Assembly: GCF_020685205.1 (NCBI RefSeq)
Contig: NZ_JAJERB010000001.1
Coordinates: 186,001-250,000, forward strand
Length of the DNA: 64,000 nt
Direction: 5' to 3'
DNA from: Hymenobacter translucens
GTDB taxonomy: Bacteria > Bacteroidota > Bacteroidia > Cytophagales > Hymenobacteraceae
This document shows, piece after piece, positions 1 through 8,991 of the stretch (position 1 is its first letter; each line of letters starts with the position of its first letter). Below the pieces are notes generated by a model that was not told the DNA's origin, did no database searches, and saw only the letters and a list, made by a program, of their open reading frames with translations. The position numbers and the translations under genes were made by a program.

Positions 1-1089
1 GATTACCGTCATGTTGAACTCCCGCTCGAGGCGCTCCTGCACGATTTCCATGTGGAGCATGCCCAGAAAGCCGCAGCGGAAGCCGAAGCCCAGGGCCGCC
101 GACGTCTCGGGCTCCCATACCAGGGAAGCGTCGTTGAGCTGCAGCTTTTCCATGGAGGAGCGCAACTCCTCGTACTCGGTGGTATCCACCGGGTAGATAC
201 CGGCAAATACCATCGGCTTCACATCCTCGAAGCCGACAATGGCCTCGGCCGTGGGCCGGGCCACATGGGTGATGGTGTCGCCCACCTTTACTTCCCGGGC
301 TTCCTTGATGCCGGAAATCAGGTAGCCGACGTTGCCGGCACTCATTTCGGGGCGGGGCTCCTGGTTGAGGCCCAGGATACCGATTTCGTCGGCGCCGTAC
401 TCCTTGCCGGTAGCCATGAAGCGGAGCTTGTCGCCCTTGCGCATGGTGCCGTTCTTGATGCGGAACAAGACCTCGATGCCGCGGTAGGAATTAAACACCG
501 AGTCGAAGATCAGGGCCTGCAGCGGGGCCTCGGGGTCGCCTTTCGGGGCCGGAATCCGCTCACAGATGGCGTTCAGAATGTTCTCGATGCCGATGCCGGC
601 CTTGCCCGAGGCGTGGATAATGTCCTCTACGTCGCAGCCGATCAGGTCCACGATTTCGTCGGATACCTCCTCGGGCATGGCGTGGGGCAGGTCGATCTTA
701 TTCAGGACCGGAATGATTTCCAGGTCGGCGCCAATGGCCAGGTACAGGTTGCTGATGGTCTGGGCCTCGATGCCCTGGGAGGCATCCACGATGAGCAAGG
801 CTCCTTCGCAGGCGGCAATGGAGCGGCTTACTTCGTAGCTGAAGTCGACGTGGCCGGGCGTGTCAATGAGGTTCAGCGTGTAGATTTCCCCTTTGTAGGG
901 GTACTGCATCTGAATGGCGTGGCTCTTGATGGTAATGCCCCGCTCGCGCTCCAGGTCCATGTTGTCGAGCAGCTGGGCCTGCATGTCGCGCTTGGCCACG
1001 GTGCTGGTAAACTCCAACAGCCGGTCGGCGAGGGTACTCTTGCCGTGGTCGATGTGGGCAATGATGCAGAAATTGCGGATGTTCTTCAC
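1..1089 (-). CDS. lepA: Elongation factor 4 (LepA), N-terminal 363 codons, cut by window edge
   Basis: LepA is a ribosome-associated translational GTPase that back-translocates or remodels stalled ribosomes at the inner face of the membrane. The minus-strand reading starts with GTG at 1089-1087 and reads [19 protein letters not shown], so the P-loop AHIDHGKS lies at the N-terminus. [10 protein letters not shown] (G3) and NKID (G4) follow, and the segment ends at EFNMTVI. The family is about 600 residues, so roughly the last 40% lies outside the window. No ATG fits: the family N-terminus aligns with the GTG. A TACCTTCG promoter-like box sits on the minus strand at 1118-1111. Confidence 0.96.
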   Translation of the reverse strand, partial: MKNIRNFCIIAHIDHGKSTLADRLLEFTSTVAKRDMQAQLLDNMDLERERGITIKSHAIQMQYPYKGEIYTLNLIDTPGHVDFSYEVSRSIAACEGALLIVDASQGIEAQTISNLYLAIGADLEIIPVLNKIDLPHAMPEEVSDEIVDLIGCDVEDIIHASGKAGIGIENILNAICERIPAPKGDPEAPLQALIFDSVFNSYRGIEVLFRIKNGTMRKGDKLRFMATGKEYGADEIGILGLNQEPRPEMSAGNVGYLISGIKEAREVKVGDTITHVARPTAEAIVGFEDVKPMVFAGIYPVDTTEYEELRSSMEKLQLNDASLVWEPETSAALGFGFRCGFLGMLHMEIVQERLEREFNMTVI

Positions 1090-1234
1090 TCGGGAGGTAT
1101 TTTGCAAAGGCGAAGGTAGGCAAAAGGGCCCGCAAAAGCTATCCAGCCCGCTTCACGCTTCCGGCTCCGGTTTTAGGAAGTAGTTCGGGGAATACCTAGC
1201 TTTAGCACCCGTTTTCCCCTCTTTAATTCAATTT

Positions 1235-2077
1235 GTGGAACTGAACCTGTCCTCCGCTACCAAGTCAACATCCGAAAAAACCGTCATCACGGCCGTCAAC
1301 AGCACCTTGCTCTTTCTGCTGGCCTATCTGCTGGTACACGGCGTGTTTCAGCTTGCCACGGTCTACACAGCGGCTGACCTGGATATTCCCGGCGTCCTGC
1401 ACCTGAGCCGGGTGGAGTTTTTGATTACCGATCAGCAATGGTGGCGCGAAGCCGTGCTGGCCGTTTTCGGAGCCGGTCCGCTGGCCTGCACGGTCGTCTC
1501 CATTGCGGCCGCGCTCTGGTTCTGGAAGCGGCAGCGGCAGCAGCGGGGCCTCTTTAAGCTGTTTCTGTTCTGGGTGTCGGTGCACGCCTGCAACCTCGTG
1601 CTGGGCGGTACCATTGCCGGAACGCTCACGCAGTCGGGCTTCTACTACATTCCCACGTATATCCTGCTGCTGGGCAATACACCGAGCGTGCTGCTCTCCC
1701 TGCTGAGCGGCATACTGGCCATTGCCCTGGGCTATTTCGCTGCCATCGGCTTTCTGCAATGCCACGACTCCAAGACGCTCATGCGCTTCGACAACCGGAG
1801 CAAGCTTATTGTCTTCAACATCGTGGTGCCCTGGCTGGTCAGCAGCGCTGTGCTGACCCTGCTCAAATGGCCTGATATCACGATGCACGAACTGCTGACG
1901 TATGCCACCCTCAGCCTGCTGCTGGGCCCGATGGCTATTGCCTCCACCACGGAGATATTCAGCACGACCGTCGTTCAGCCCCAGAAAACGCAGCTGGCCC
2001 TGGGCGTGGCCGTGGTGGCGGTGGTGGTCCTCATCGCCTGGCGCCTCGTGCTCAGCCCCGGGGTGGCGTTTCGCTAA
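1235..2077 (+). CDS. Multi-pass membrane protein, tandem paralogue 1 (280 aa)
   Basis: Unknown function. The protein has about seven hydrophobic segments, starting near residue 20 (STLLFLLAYLLVHGVFQL) and ending with a C-terminal helix. Conserved stretches shared with the next gene include PGVLHLSRVEFLI, GAGPLAC, RGLFKLF, AGTLTQSGF and GYFAAIGFLQ. The start is GTG; it gives exactly the same length as the downstream paralogue, and a TAGCTTTA box lies at 1197-1204. No catalytic motif of a known membrane enzyme family is evident. I infer a lineage-specific integral membrane protein that arose by duplication. Confidence 0.8.
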   Translation: MELNLSSATKSTSEKTVITAVNSTLLFLLAYLLVHGVFQLATVYTAADLDIPGVLHLSRVEFLITDQQWWREAVLAVFGAGPLACTVVSIAAALWFWKRQRQQRGLFKLFLFWVSVHACNLVLGGTIAGTLTQSGFYYIPTYILLLGNTPSVLLSLLSGILAIALGYFAAIGFLQCHDSKTLMRFDNRSKLIVFNIVVPWLVSSAVLTLLKWPDITMHELLTYATLSLLLGPMAIASTTEIFSTTVVQPQKTQLALGVAVVAVVVLIAWRLVLSPGVAFR

Positions 2078-2132
2078 GCGCGGGCTCCGCCAACGGGCTT
2101 ACCCATGGTGCCATCCTCCTATCTCCGTCTTC

Positions 2133-2975
2133 TTGCAACAGGATTCTTCCCCCGACGCCCGCCCGGAAGCGGCCAAAATCCGGATTACGGCCCTGAACAG
2201 CACAATTCTGTTTGTGCTGGCTTATCTGGTGGCTAACGGTGCGTACCAGCTCGCAACGGTAGTCGTGGCCGACCAGCTGCACATTCCCGGCGTGTGGCAC
2301 CTGAGCCGGATCGAGTTTCTTATCGCCAACAAGCAGTGGTGGTACGAGGCCGTGCTATCCGTGTACGGGGCCGGTCCGCTGGCCTGCCTGGGCCTGATGC
2401 TGGCGGCAACGGTGGCCTTCTGGAAATGGGCCCGGCTGCAGCGCGGCTTGTTTAAGCTGTTTGTGCTCTGGGTGGCCTTACACGCCTGCAACCAGCTGCT
2501 GGGCAATGTAATGGCCGGCACGCTCACCCAGTCCGGCTTTTGGTTTGTGCCCAGCTACCTGTTCCGGATGGGCCACCTCCCCAGTGTCGTGCTGGCCATC
2601 CTGGCGGGGGTGCTCGAGATTGTGATGGGCTATTTTGCGGCCATTGCCTTCCTGCAAAGCCATGACTCTATCACCCTGATGCGCTTCGAGAACCGGGGCA
2701 AGCTGATCTGGTGGAACATCTTTGTGCCCTGGCTGGCGGGCAGCGCGGTACTGGCCCTGCTTAAGTGGCCCGACCTGACCATCAACGAGCGCCTGACGTT
2801 CGTGACCCTGCTGCTGCTGCTGGGCCCGATGGCGCTGGGCTGTGCCAACGAGCTGATGGAGCCAATCATAGAGCAGCCCAAAAAGACGCAGCTGGCCCTG
2901 GGCCTGGCGCTGCTCACCGCTGCCGCGCTTATCGGCTGGCGAATCGTGCTGGGGCACGGCATCTCCTTTAGCTGA
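2133..2975 (+). CDS. Multi-pass membrane protein, tandem paralogue 2 (280 aa, TTG start)
   Basis: This is the second copy of the preceding gene, similar along its whole length (ITALNSTILFVLAYLV against ITAVNSTLLFLLAYLL; RGLFKLF, AGTLTQSGF and KKTQLALG conserved). The reading frame stays open upstream to 1902, but that part overlaps the first gene and has shadow-like composition. A TTG at 2133 places the conserved ITALNST motif at residues 18-24, identical to the upstream protein, and makes both proteins 280 residues. It follows paralogue 1 by 55 bases and is probably co-transcribed. Function unknown. Confidence 0.78.
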   Translation: MQQDSSPDARPEAAKIRITALNSTILFVLAYLVANGAYQLATVVVADQLHIPGVWHLSRIEFLIANKQWWYEAVLSVYGAGPLACLGLMLAATVAFWKWARLQRGLFKLFVLWVALHACNQLLGNVMAGTLTQSGFWFVPSYLFRMGHLPSVVLAILAGVLEIVMGYFAAIAFLQSHDSITLMRFENRGKLIWWNIFVPWLAGSAVLALLKWPDLTINERLTFVTLLLLLGPMALGCANELMEPIIEQPKKTQLALGLALLTAAALIGWRIVLGHGISFS

Positions 2976-3077
2976 GCTCGGAGGAGGCCCGGGCTCAAAC
3001 CAAGCAGCCGCCTGGCCGTACGCTGCAGCAGGGCGAATCGGGGGTTCGCCCGGGTTCCAACCTAACCTGCACCTGCT

Positions 3078-3431
3078 ATGAGCATCAAGCTGAATTCCGC
3101 CGCCGTCACCTTTGCCAAAGAGCTGATCCGGGACGGCAAGATTAAAAACGACGAGGGCCACTGGGGCGAGCATAACCCTGATTCAGCCGAGGAAAACAAC
3201 TACCTCGACAAGCACGACATGGCCGAGTACGCCCGGTGGCACCTTGGTGAAGACCCCGGCAAGGGCGAGGATACGAAGGGCCGCTACCGGTTTCCGTACG
3301 GCGACTTCAAGACCGTGCACCGCGACGGACTCATTGCCGCCAAGGAGCGGGCCGCCCAGCAGGGCTACGGCGACATCGAGAAGGCCGCCGACGAGCTGCT
3401 GCACGCTTTAGAGAAGAAGGCTGCTAAGTAA
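3078..3431 (+). CDS. Small conserved hypothetical protein (117 aa)
   Basis: A charged, soluble protein without signal peptide or membrane segment. It begins MSIKLNSAAVTFAKELIRDG and has a central GRYRFPYGDFKTVHRDGL block, followed by a helical, Ala/Lys-rich C-terminus (EKAADELLHALEKKAAK). It resembles small conserved proteins of unknown function, but I cannot name a family with confidence. It is followed by a strong terminator at 3453-3490, so it probably ends a transcription unit. Confidence 0.75.
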   Translation: MSIKLNSAAVTFAKELIRDGKIKNDEGHWGEHNPDSAEENNYLDKHDMAEYARWHLGEDPGKGEDTKGRYRFPYGDFKTVHRDGLIAAKERAAQQGYGDIEKAADELLHALEKKAAK

Positions 3432-3452
3432 TCTGTCCCGACTTCGCGTTTC

Positions 3453-3490
3453 CAGCCGGGCTGCTTTCGGGCGGCCCGGCTGTTTCGTTT
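3453..3490 (+). terminator. Rho-independent terminator
   Basis: CAGCCGGGC at 3453-3461 pairs with GCCCGGCTG at 3474-3482 and is followed by TTTCGTTTTT. It lies just after the stop of the 117-aa protein. Confidence 0.7.
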
Positions 3491-3524
3491 TTGCGTATCT
3501 TGAAGCTATTCTTACCCGGTCTTT

Positions 3525-4127
3525 ATGCGCCCCATCCTCACCGAAGACATTATCACACTCCGCGGCCCGGTCCTGGCAGGCATGTCGGACGACCAGTTTT
3601 TCGAGTTCTGCCAGCAGCACCCGGAATTACGCATTGAACGCAGCGCCCAGCATGAAATCCTGATTATGTCACCTACCGGCAGCCGCTCCGGCAAACGCAA
3701 CGCCCGCCTCAACGGGCAGCTCTATATCTGGTGGACTCAGCACCAGGACTTAGGTGAGATATTCGACTCTAACAGCGGCTTCACTCTGCCCGACGGCGCG
3801 GTGCTTTCCCCGGATGCATCCTGGGTTTCGGCCGCCAAGTGGAATGCCCTGACCCCAGAACAGCAGGATAAGTTTGCCCCGGTGTGCCCGGAGTTTGTGG
3901 TGGAGCTTAAGTCCTCTTCGGACTCGCCCAAGACTTTGCAAGCTAAAATGCTCGACTGGCTCCGCAATGGCGCCCAGCTGGCCTGGCTGCTGGTACCCGA
4001 AACCGAAACCGCCTATATCTACCGTCCCGGTCAGTCCGAGCCGGAAGTTGTGCATGGGTTCGACATCGCCCTGTCGGGTGAGGACGTGCTACCCGGGTTC
4101 CGGCTGGAGCTGCGGGAGCTGCGGTAA
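3525..4127 (+). CDS. Uma2 family (DUF820) endonuclease-like protein (200 aa)
   Basis: Recognised by the Uma2/DUF820 layout, a PD-(D/E)XK-like fold. The N-terminal part has MSDDQFFEFCQQHPELRIE and ILIMSPTGSRSG; then comes SNSGFTLPDGAVLSPDASWV, with the Asp of the nuclease core, and CPEFVVELKSSSDS, which supplies the E-x-K pair. The C-terminus has GAQLAWLLVPE. The length is typical. These proteins often occur in many copies in cyanobacterial and Bacteroidota genomes, and their physiological role is uncertain. A TATCTTGA box about 30 bases upstream may be its promoter. The next gene begins 13 bases after its stop. Confidence 0.88.
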   Translation: MRPILTEDIITLRGPVLAGMSDDQFFEFCQQHPELRIERSAQHEILIMSPTGSRSGKRNARLNGQLYIWWTQHQDLGEIFDSNSGFTLPDGAVLSPDASWVSAAKWNALTPEQQDKFAPVCPEFVVELKSSSDSPKTLQAKMLDWLRNGAQLAWLLVPETETAYIYRPGQSEPEVVHGFDIALSGEDVLPGFRLELRELR

Positions 4128-4140
4128 CCAACTCTGCTGT

Positions 4141-4590
4141 GTGAAGCCCTTCCTCGCCACTCTGGTGTTTGTATTTTTTCTGTTCAGTTGTAAGGCTATA
4201 AAACCGGTCGGCATAACAGTATTGACTGATGAGCAACGCATGCGGCGCTTTCACCCTAATGCGGCTAAACTTGCCGTCCTGCGGAGGGCCGTGAATGCCG
4301 GGCTTCCCGTTGAATACCGGGGCAACCCGGGTCTGCTTAAGCATTACGACTACTGGCCAATAGCTGTCGACCACCAGTATCATGGGCTGTGGCACTTCGA
4401 CAACTATTCGCACCGGGGGCCAATTCTGGTTATTAATGGCAAGCACACGGCCGCGGTAGTTCCTTTCGCGTTCAGCAAAGAACAAACCCTTGACTCCCTG
4501 AACGTGGCGCTGAGGAAATACCCACTGAAGGAAATCAATCAGCAAGTGCGGGATGAAATCACACGTCGTATTGTATCCATGTACCCCTGA
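4141..4590 (+). CDS. Small putative lipoprotein (149 aa, GTG start)
   Basis: The GTG at 4141 gives a short lipoprotein-type leader, MKPFLATLVFVFFLFSCK, with Cys17 as the likely lipidated residue. Upstream codons in the same frame overlap the Uma2 gene and are a shadow. The mature part has no motif I recognise. It contains several aromatic and His residues (YDYWPIAVDHQYHGLWHFDN) and a basic C-terminus. It lies 13 bases after the Uma2 gene and before a terminator at 4615-4648. Function unknown. Confidence 0.7.
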   Translation: MKPFLATLVFVFFLFSCKAIKPVGITVLTDEQRMRRFHPNAAKLAVLRRAVNAGLPVEYRGNPGLLKHYDYWPIAVDHQYHGLWHFDNYSHRGPILVINGKHTAAVVPFAFSKEQTLDSLNVALRKYPLKEINQQVRDEITRRIVSMYP

Positions 4591-4614
4591 CCAACTCGGG
4601 CTGTAGATTCCCTC

Positions 4615-4648
4615 AAAAGCCCCGCGCCTCCCCTGCCGGGGCTTTTTG
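4615..4648 (+). terminator. Rho-independent terminator
   Basis: AAAAGCCCCG at 4615-4624 pairs with CGGGGCTTTT starting at 4637, with a U-rich tail. A promoter-like TACCTTCG for icmF follows at 4651-4658. Confidence 0.75.
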
Positions 4649-4689
4649 CTTACCTTCGCCTTCCCATTTCCCACCTGCTCTTCGCTGCC

Positions 4690-7600
4690 ATGCACCCAGC
4701 TCCCGTAGCTCCCTACAAACCGACCAACCACGTTCGTATCGTGACGGCCGCCGCTCTGTTCGACGGCCACGACGCGGCCATCAACATCATGCGCCGCATC
4801 ATCCAGGCCAGCGGCGCCGAAGTAATTCACCTGGGCCACAACCGCTCGGTTCAGGAAATCGTGGACTGCGCCATTCAGGAAGACGCCCAGGCCATTGCCA
4901 TTACCTCCTACCAGGGCGGGCACAACGAGTTCTTCAAGTACATGCACGACCTGCTCCACGAGCGGGGCGCGGGCCACATCAAGCTGTTCGGCGGCGGGGG
5001 CGGCGTGATTCTGCCCTCCGAAATTGCGGAGCTGCAGGCCTACGGCATTACCCGCATCTACTCGCCCGACGACGGCCGCGCCATGGGCCTGCAGGGCATG
5101 ATCAACGACCTGCTCCAGCAGGCCGACTTTCCCACCGGCCAGAACCTCAATGGCGAGGCCAGCCACGTCAAGGAAAAGGACGCCCGCTCCCTGGGCCGCC
5201 TGATTTCCGCCGCCGAAAACTTCCCCGAAGAGTTTGAGCGGGTAAGGCAGTTATTGGTTGACAGTTATCAGTTGTCAGTTGCCGGTACAAAAGGCAATCA
5301 GAACGACCTGACAACTGACAACCAACAACTGACAACTAAGAAAGCCCCCATCCTCGGCATCACCGGCACCGGCGGGGCGGGCAAGTCGAGCCTGGTAGAT
5401 GAGCTGGTGCGGCGCTTCCTGCTGGACTTCCCCGACAAGACCATTGCCATCATCTCCGTCGACCCGAGCAAGCGGAAGACGGGCGGCGCCTTGCTGGGCG
5501 ACCGGATCCGGATGAATGCCATCAACAACCCGCGCGTGTACATGCGCAGCCTCGCCACCCGCCAGAGCAACCTCGCCCTGAGCAAGTACGTGCAGGACGC
5601 CGTGGACGTGGTGCGGGCCGCCGACTTCGACCTGATCATCCTCGAAACTTCCGGCATCGGGCAGTCCGACACCGAAATCATCGAGCACTCCGACGCCAGC
5701 CTGTACGTGATGACGCCCGAGTACGGGGCGGCCACCCAGCTGGAGAAGATCGACATGCTCGACTTCGCCGACGTCATTGCCCTGAACAAGTTCGACAAGC
5801 GCGGCGCCCTCGACGCGCTGCGCGACGTGCGCAAGCAGTACCAGCGCAACCACCAGCTCTGGGATACCCAGCTCGACGAGATGCCCGTGTTCGGCACTAT
5901 CGCCTCCCAGTTCAACGACCCGGGCATGAACCGCCTGTACCGGGCCGTGCTGCGCACCGTAGAAGCCAAAACCGGCGTCACGCTCGTGTCTCACCTCGAA
6001 ACCTCGGCCGAGGCGAGCGAAAAAGTGTACATCATTCCCCCGCACCGCACGCGGTATCTTTCCGAAATCACCGAAACAATTCGTCAGTATGATCAGTGGG
6101 TGGAAAAACAGGCCGAAGTGGCTCAGCAGCTCTTCGGACTCCAGCAAAGTCTTGTCGCCGTTCGTAGCCTCGGCGCCGGAGGAAATAACCCCGGTAGCGG
6201 GAGCAGCGAAAACGGACCCGGAGCAGGAGCACTCGTGGCCGGCCTGGAGAGCACATTCCAGGAAATCAAACTCCGCCTCGACGGTCAGAACTGGAAGCTC
6301 CTGGAGACCTGGCCGCAAAAGGTAGCCGCCTACAAAGCCCCTGAGTTTGTATTTAAGGTGCGCGACAAAGAGCTGCGCCTGAAAACACATACCGAGAGCC
6401 TGTCCCGCCTCCAGATTCCGAAGGTGTCGACCCCGCGCTACTCGGCCTGGGGCGACCTGCTGAAGTGGATGCTGCAGGAAAACGTGCCCGGTGAGTTTCC
6501 CTACACCGCCGGCGTATTTCCCTTCAAGCGCGAGGGCGAAGACCCCACCCGTATGTTTGCCGGCGAAGGCGGCCCCGAGCGCACCAACCGCCGCTTCCAC
6601 TACGTGTCGGCCGGACTGCCCGCGAAGCGCCTGAGCACGGCCTTCGACTCGGTAACGCTCTACGGCGAGGACCCCGACCACCGGCCCGACATTTACGGCA
6701 AGATCGGCAACGCCGGCGTGAGCATCGCCTGCCTCGACGACGCCAAGAAGCTGTACTCGGGCTTCAACCTGGCCAACCCCACCACCTCGGTGTCGATGAC
6801 CATCAACGGCCCGGCCGCCCAGCTGGCTGCCTTCTTCATGAACGCCGCCATCGACCAGCAGTGCGAGCTGTACATCAGCGAAAACGGGCTGGAAGCCGAG
6901 GTAAACGAGAAGATTGACACTATCTACCGGGAGCTGGGTCAGCCCCGCCCCCGCTACCAGGGCGAGCTGCCCGAGGGCAACGACGGCCTGGGGTTGCTGC
7001 TGCTCGGCGCGACCGGTGACCAGGTACTGCCCGCCGACGTGTACGCCACCATTAAGGCCCGCACGCTCAGCCAGGTGCGCGGCACCGTGCAGGCCGACAT
7101 CCTCAAGGAAGACCAAGCTCAAAACACCTGCATCTTCTCCACCGAGTTTGCGCTGCGCCTGATGGGCGACGTGCAGGAATACTTTATCAAGGAGAAGGTC
7201 CGCAACTTCTACTCGGTGTCGATTTCCGGCTACCACATTGCCGAGGCTGGTGCCAACCCCATCACCCAGCTGGCCCTGACGCTCTCCAACGGCTTCACCT
7301 TCGTGGAGTACTACGTGAGCCGGGGTATGGACGTGAACGAGTTTGCGCCCAACCTGTCGTTCTTCTTCTCGAATGGCACCGACCCCGAGTATGCCGTCAT
7401 TGGCCGCGTGGCTCGTCGGATCTGGGCCAAGGCCATGAAGCTGAAGTACGGCGCCAATGCCCGGTCGCAGATGTTGAAGTACCACATCCAGACCAGCGGC
7501 CGGAGTCTGCACGCCCAGGAAATCGACTTCAACGATATCCGCACCACCCTGCAGGCCCTCTACGCTATCTACGACAACTGCAACTCCCTGCACACCAACG

Positions 7601-8178
7601 CCTACGACGAGGCCATCACGACGCCCACGGAGGAATCGGTGCGCCGGGCCATGGCCATCCAGCTCATCATCAACCGGGAGCTGGGTTTGGCGAAGAACGA
7701 GAACCCGCTGCAGGGCTCGTTTATCATCGAGGAGCTGACCGACCTGGTGGAAGAAGCCGTGCTGCTGGAGTTTGACCGCATCACCGAGCGGGGCGGCGTA
7801 CTGGGCGCCATGGAAACCATGTACCAGCGCGGCAAGATCCAGGAGGAAAGCATGCACTACGAGATGCAGAAGCACACCGGGGAGCTGCCCATCATCGGCG
7901 TAAACACCTTCCTGTCCTCGAAAGGCTCGCCCACGGTGCAGCCCGCCGAGGTTATCCGGGCCACTGAGGACGAAAAGCAGTACCAGATTACGATGCTCAA
8001 CCTGCTCCACGCCCGCAACGAGGGCAACACCGAGCAGCGCCTGAAGCGCCTCCAGGAAGTAGCCGTGCAGAACGGCAACCTGTTCGAGGAGCTAATGGAA
8101 ACCGTGAAGTACTGCTCACTCGGTCAGATTACGAACGCGCTGTTTGAGGTCGGCGGGCAGTACCGGCGGAATATGTAA
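4690..8178 (+). CDS. icmF: Fused isobutyryl-CoA mutase (B12 domain + G-protein chaperone + mutase)
   Basis: IcmF interconverts isobutyryl-CoA and butyryl-CoA (some members act on other branched acyl-CoAs) using adenosylcobalamin. The built-in GTPase loads and edits the cofactor. Residues 15-145 form the B12-binding domain, with [16 protein letters not shown] and the His27 ligand. Residues 220-430 form the MeaB-like G domain, with P-loop GTGGAGKSS (226-234) and NKFDKRG. Residues from about 520 to 1162 form the TIM-barrel substrate domain. Two unusual linkers are visible: residues about 187-216 are encoded by a heptad repeat element, and a Gly/Ser-rich stretch ([19 protein letters not shown]) precedes the mutase half. 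The 1162-residue length is slightly long for the family. Confidence 0.95.
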   Translation: MHPAPVAPYKPTNHVRIVTAAALFDGHDAAINIMRRIIQASGAEVIHLGHNRSVQEIVDCAIQEDAQAIAITSYQGGHNEFFKYMHDLLHERGAGHIKLFGGGGGVILPSEIAELQAYGITRIYSPDDGRAMGLQGMINDLLQQADFPTGQNLNGEASHVKEKDARSLGRLISAAENFPEEFERVRQLLVDSYQLSVAGTKGNQNDLTTDNQQLTTKKAPILGITGTGGAGKSSLVDELVRRFLLDFPDKTIAIISVDPSKRKTGGALLGDRIRMNAINNPRVYMRSLATRQSNLALSKYVQDAVDVVRAADFDLIILETSGIGQSDTEIIEHSDASLYVMTPEYGAATQLEKIDMLDFADVIALNKFDKRGALDALRDVRKQYQRNHQLWDTQLDEMPVFGTIASQFNDPGMNRLYRAVLRTVEAKTGVTLVSHLETSAEASEKVYIIPPHRTRYLSEITETIRQYDQWVEKQAEVAQQLFGLQQSLVAVRSLGAGGNNPGSGSSENGPGAGALVAGLESTFQEIKLRLDGQNWKLLETWPQKVAAYKAPEFVFKVRDKELRLKTHTESLSRLQIPKVSTPRYSAWGDLLKWMLQENVPGEFPYTAGVFPFKREGEDPTRMFAGEGGPERTNRRFHYVSAGLPAKRLSTAFDSVTLYGEDPDHRPDIYGKIGNAGVSIACLDDAKKLYSGFNLANPTTSVSMTINGPAAQLAAFFMNAAIDQQCELYISENGLEAEVNEKIDTIYRELGQPRPRYQGELPEGNDGLGLLLLGATGDQVLPADVYATIKARTLSQVRGTVQADILKEDQAQNTCIFSTEFALRLMGDVQEYFIKEKVRNFYSVSISGYHIAEAGANPITQLALTLSNGFTFVEYYVSRGMDVNEFAPNLSFFFSNGTDPEYAVIGRVARRIWAKAMKLKYGANARSQMLKYHIQTSGRSLHAQEIDFNDIRTTLQALYAIYDNCNSLHTNAYDEAITTPTEESVRRAMAIQLIINRELGLAKNENPLQGSFIIEELTDLVEEAVLLEFDRITERGGVLGAMETMYQRGKIQEESMHYEMQKHTGELPIIGVNTFLSSKGSPTVQPAEVIRATEDEKQYQITMLNLLHARNEGNTEQRLKRLQEVAVQNGNLFEELMETVKYCSLGQITNALFEVGGQYRRNM
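5250..5336. repeat. Heptad inverted-repeat element inside icmF (copy 1)
   Basis: The left arm, 5250-5277, is four consecutive heptads (GTTATTG, GTTGACA, GTTATCA, GTTGTCA). The right arm, 5309-5336, is four heptads (TGACAAC, TGACAAC, CAACAAC, TGACAAC), which is the inverse pattern. The whole element is 87 bases, a multiple of three, and is read through in frame as part of the IcmF linker. Related elements lie at 54225-54396 and 57265-57415. Confidence 0.8.
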
Positions 8179-8201
8179 CCTACCTGCTGATTTTAATCTG
8201 A

Positions 8202-8234
8202 AACGGGTGCTATCTTGTTGAGGTGGCACCCGTT
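8202..8234. promoter_or_regulatory. Perfect 9-bp inverted repeat around a promoter-like TATCTTG
   Basis: AACGGGTGC at 8202-8210 and GCACCCGTT at 8226-8234 are perfectly complementary. The 15-base loop contains TATCTTG, close to the Bacteroidota -7 box, upstream of the phospholipase-D-like gene. It could be a weak terminator for icmF, although no clean U-run follows, or an operator over the promoter. Confidence 0.5.
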
Positions 8235-8256
8235 CCCTTTTGGCCAAAATCCTGAG

Positions 8257-8991
8257 ATGAAAACTTACTTTGACGGAATTAAAGAAGTTCTTATTCAAGA
8301 AATTAAAAACTCAGAGTTTATTATTTATGCAGCAGTTGCATGGATAACTGACTATGATCTTATATCCACTCTGATTGAACGACTAAAATCTGGGGTTCAA
8401 GTTGAGCTAATTGTAAATGGCGACAACCAGTTTTCAAAGGTAAAATCAAAATTCAACCAATTTCTATCCCATGGCGGCAAATTATTCCTTTATGAAAACA
8501 ACAACCAGTCTATAATGCATAATAAATTTTGTGTAATTGACTTAAACACAACGATTACAGGATCTTTTAATTGGTCTATTGCAGCATCTGAACGCCACAA
8601 AGAGAATATTATCATTGAGAAAGGGGATTTTTTTCTTGCAAGTCAGTTTGCTAGAGAGTTTTTTAGAATAAAAAAGTGTTCGATCGTTTTTGATAGTAAA
8701 TATATACTATATGACTCAGCAATTCATGCCACGGTAAAAACCACTGGCAGTTTCTCTGAGGAAGGATTTGAACAGTATTGCTGGGCAGAGATAGAAGACA
8801 ATAATCGTAGTGGAGTTTTGTTTATCTATAATTGTGAGCCTCACATCATTCCCGATAAAATATTTGGTGTATGGACTGAGCGTGCAATTGACACTACCGA
8901 AAACTCACATGTACCAGCTGTCCATAATGGGAAGCCATTCTATAGTTTCGACTGTCTCGACTCGAGATTAGCTGGTTATAGAGTTGAATAG
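8257..8991 (+). CDS. Phospholipase D-like (single HKD) protein (244 aa)
   Basis: The PLD/HKD signature is clear: IMHNKFCVIDLNTTITGSFN (H-x-K, then D and the Gly-Ser-Phe-Asn turn), preceded by the helix/strand pattern FIIYAAVAWITD and VQVELIVNGDN typical of PLD-family nucleases. Only one HKD is present, so a homodimer like the Nuc endonuclease is expected. ATG 8257 is chosen; a TTG at 8215 in the same frame lies inside the inverted repeat. The C-terminal 110 residues are not recognisable and may be a target or partner domain. Base composition is clearly AT-richer than all neighbours, pointing to horizontal transfer. It abuts the next gene with no gap. Confidence 0.82.
   Translation: MKTYFDGIKEVLIQEIKNSEFIIYAAVAWITDYDLISTLIERLKSGVQVELIVNGDNQFSKVKSKFNQFLSHGGKLFLYENNNQSIMHNKFCVIDLNTTITGSFNWSIAASERHKENIIIEKGDFFLASQFAREFFRIKKCSIVFDSKYILYDSAIHATVKTTGSFSEEGFEQYCWAEIEDNNRSGVLFIYNCEPHIIPDKIFGVWTERAIDTTENSHVPAVHNGKPFYSFDCLDSRLAGYRVE

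Noticed and set aside
52..1119. A 355-codon plus-strand frame in the first kilobase
   Set aside because: It is the antisense shadow of lepA, whose GTP-binding motifs are clear on the minus strand.
5275..8010. A 911-codon minus-strand open frame opposite icmF
   Set aside because: It is the high-GC shadow of the icmF codons; it has no family motif and the forward frame encodes a clear IcmF.
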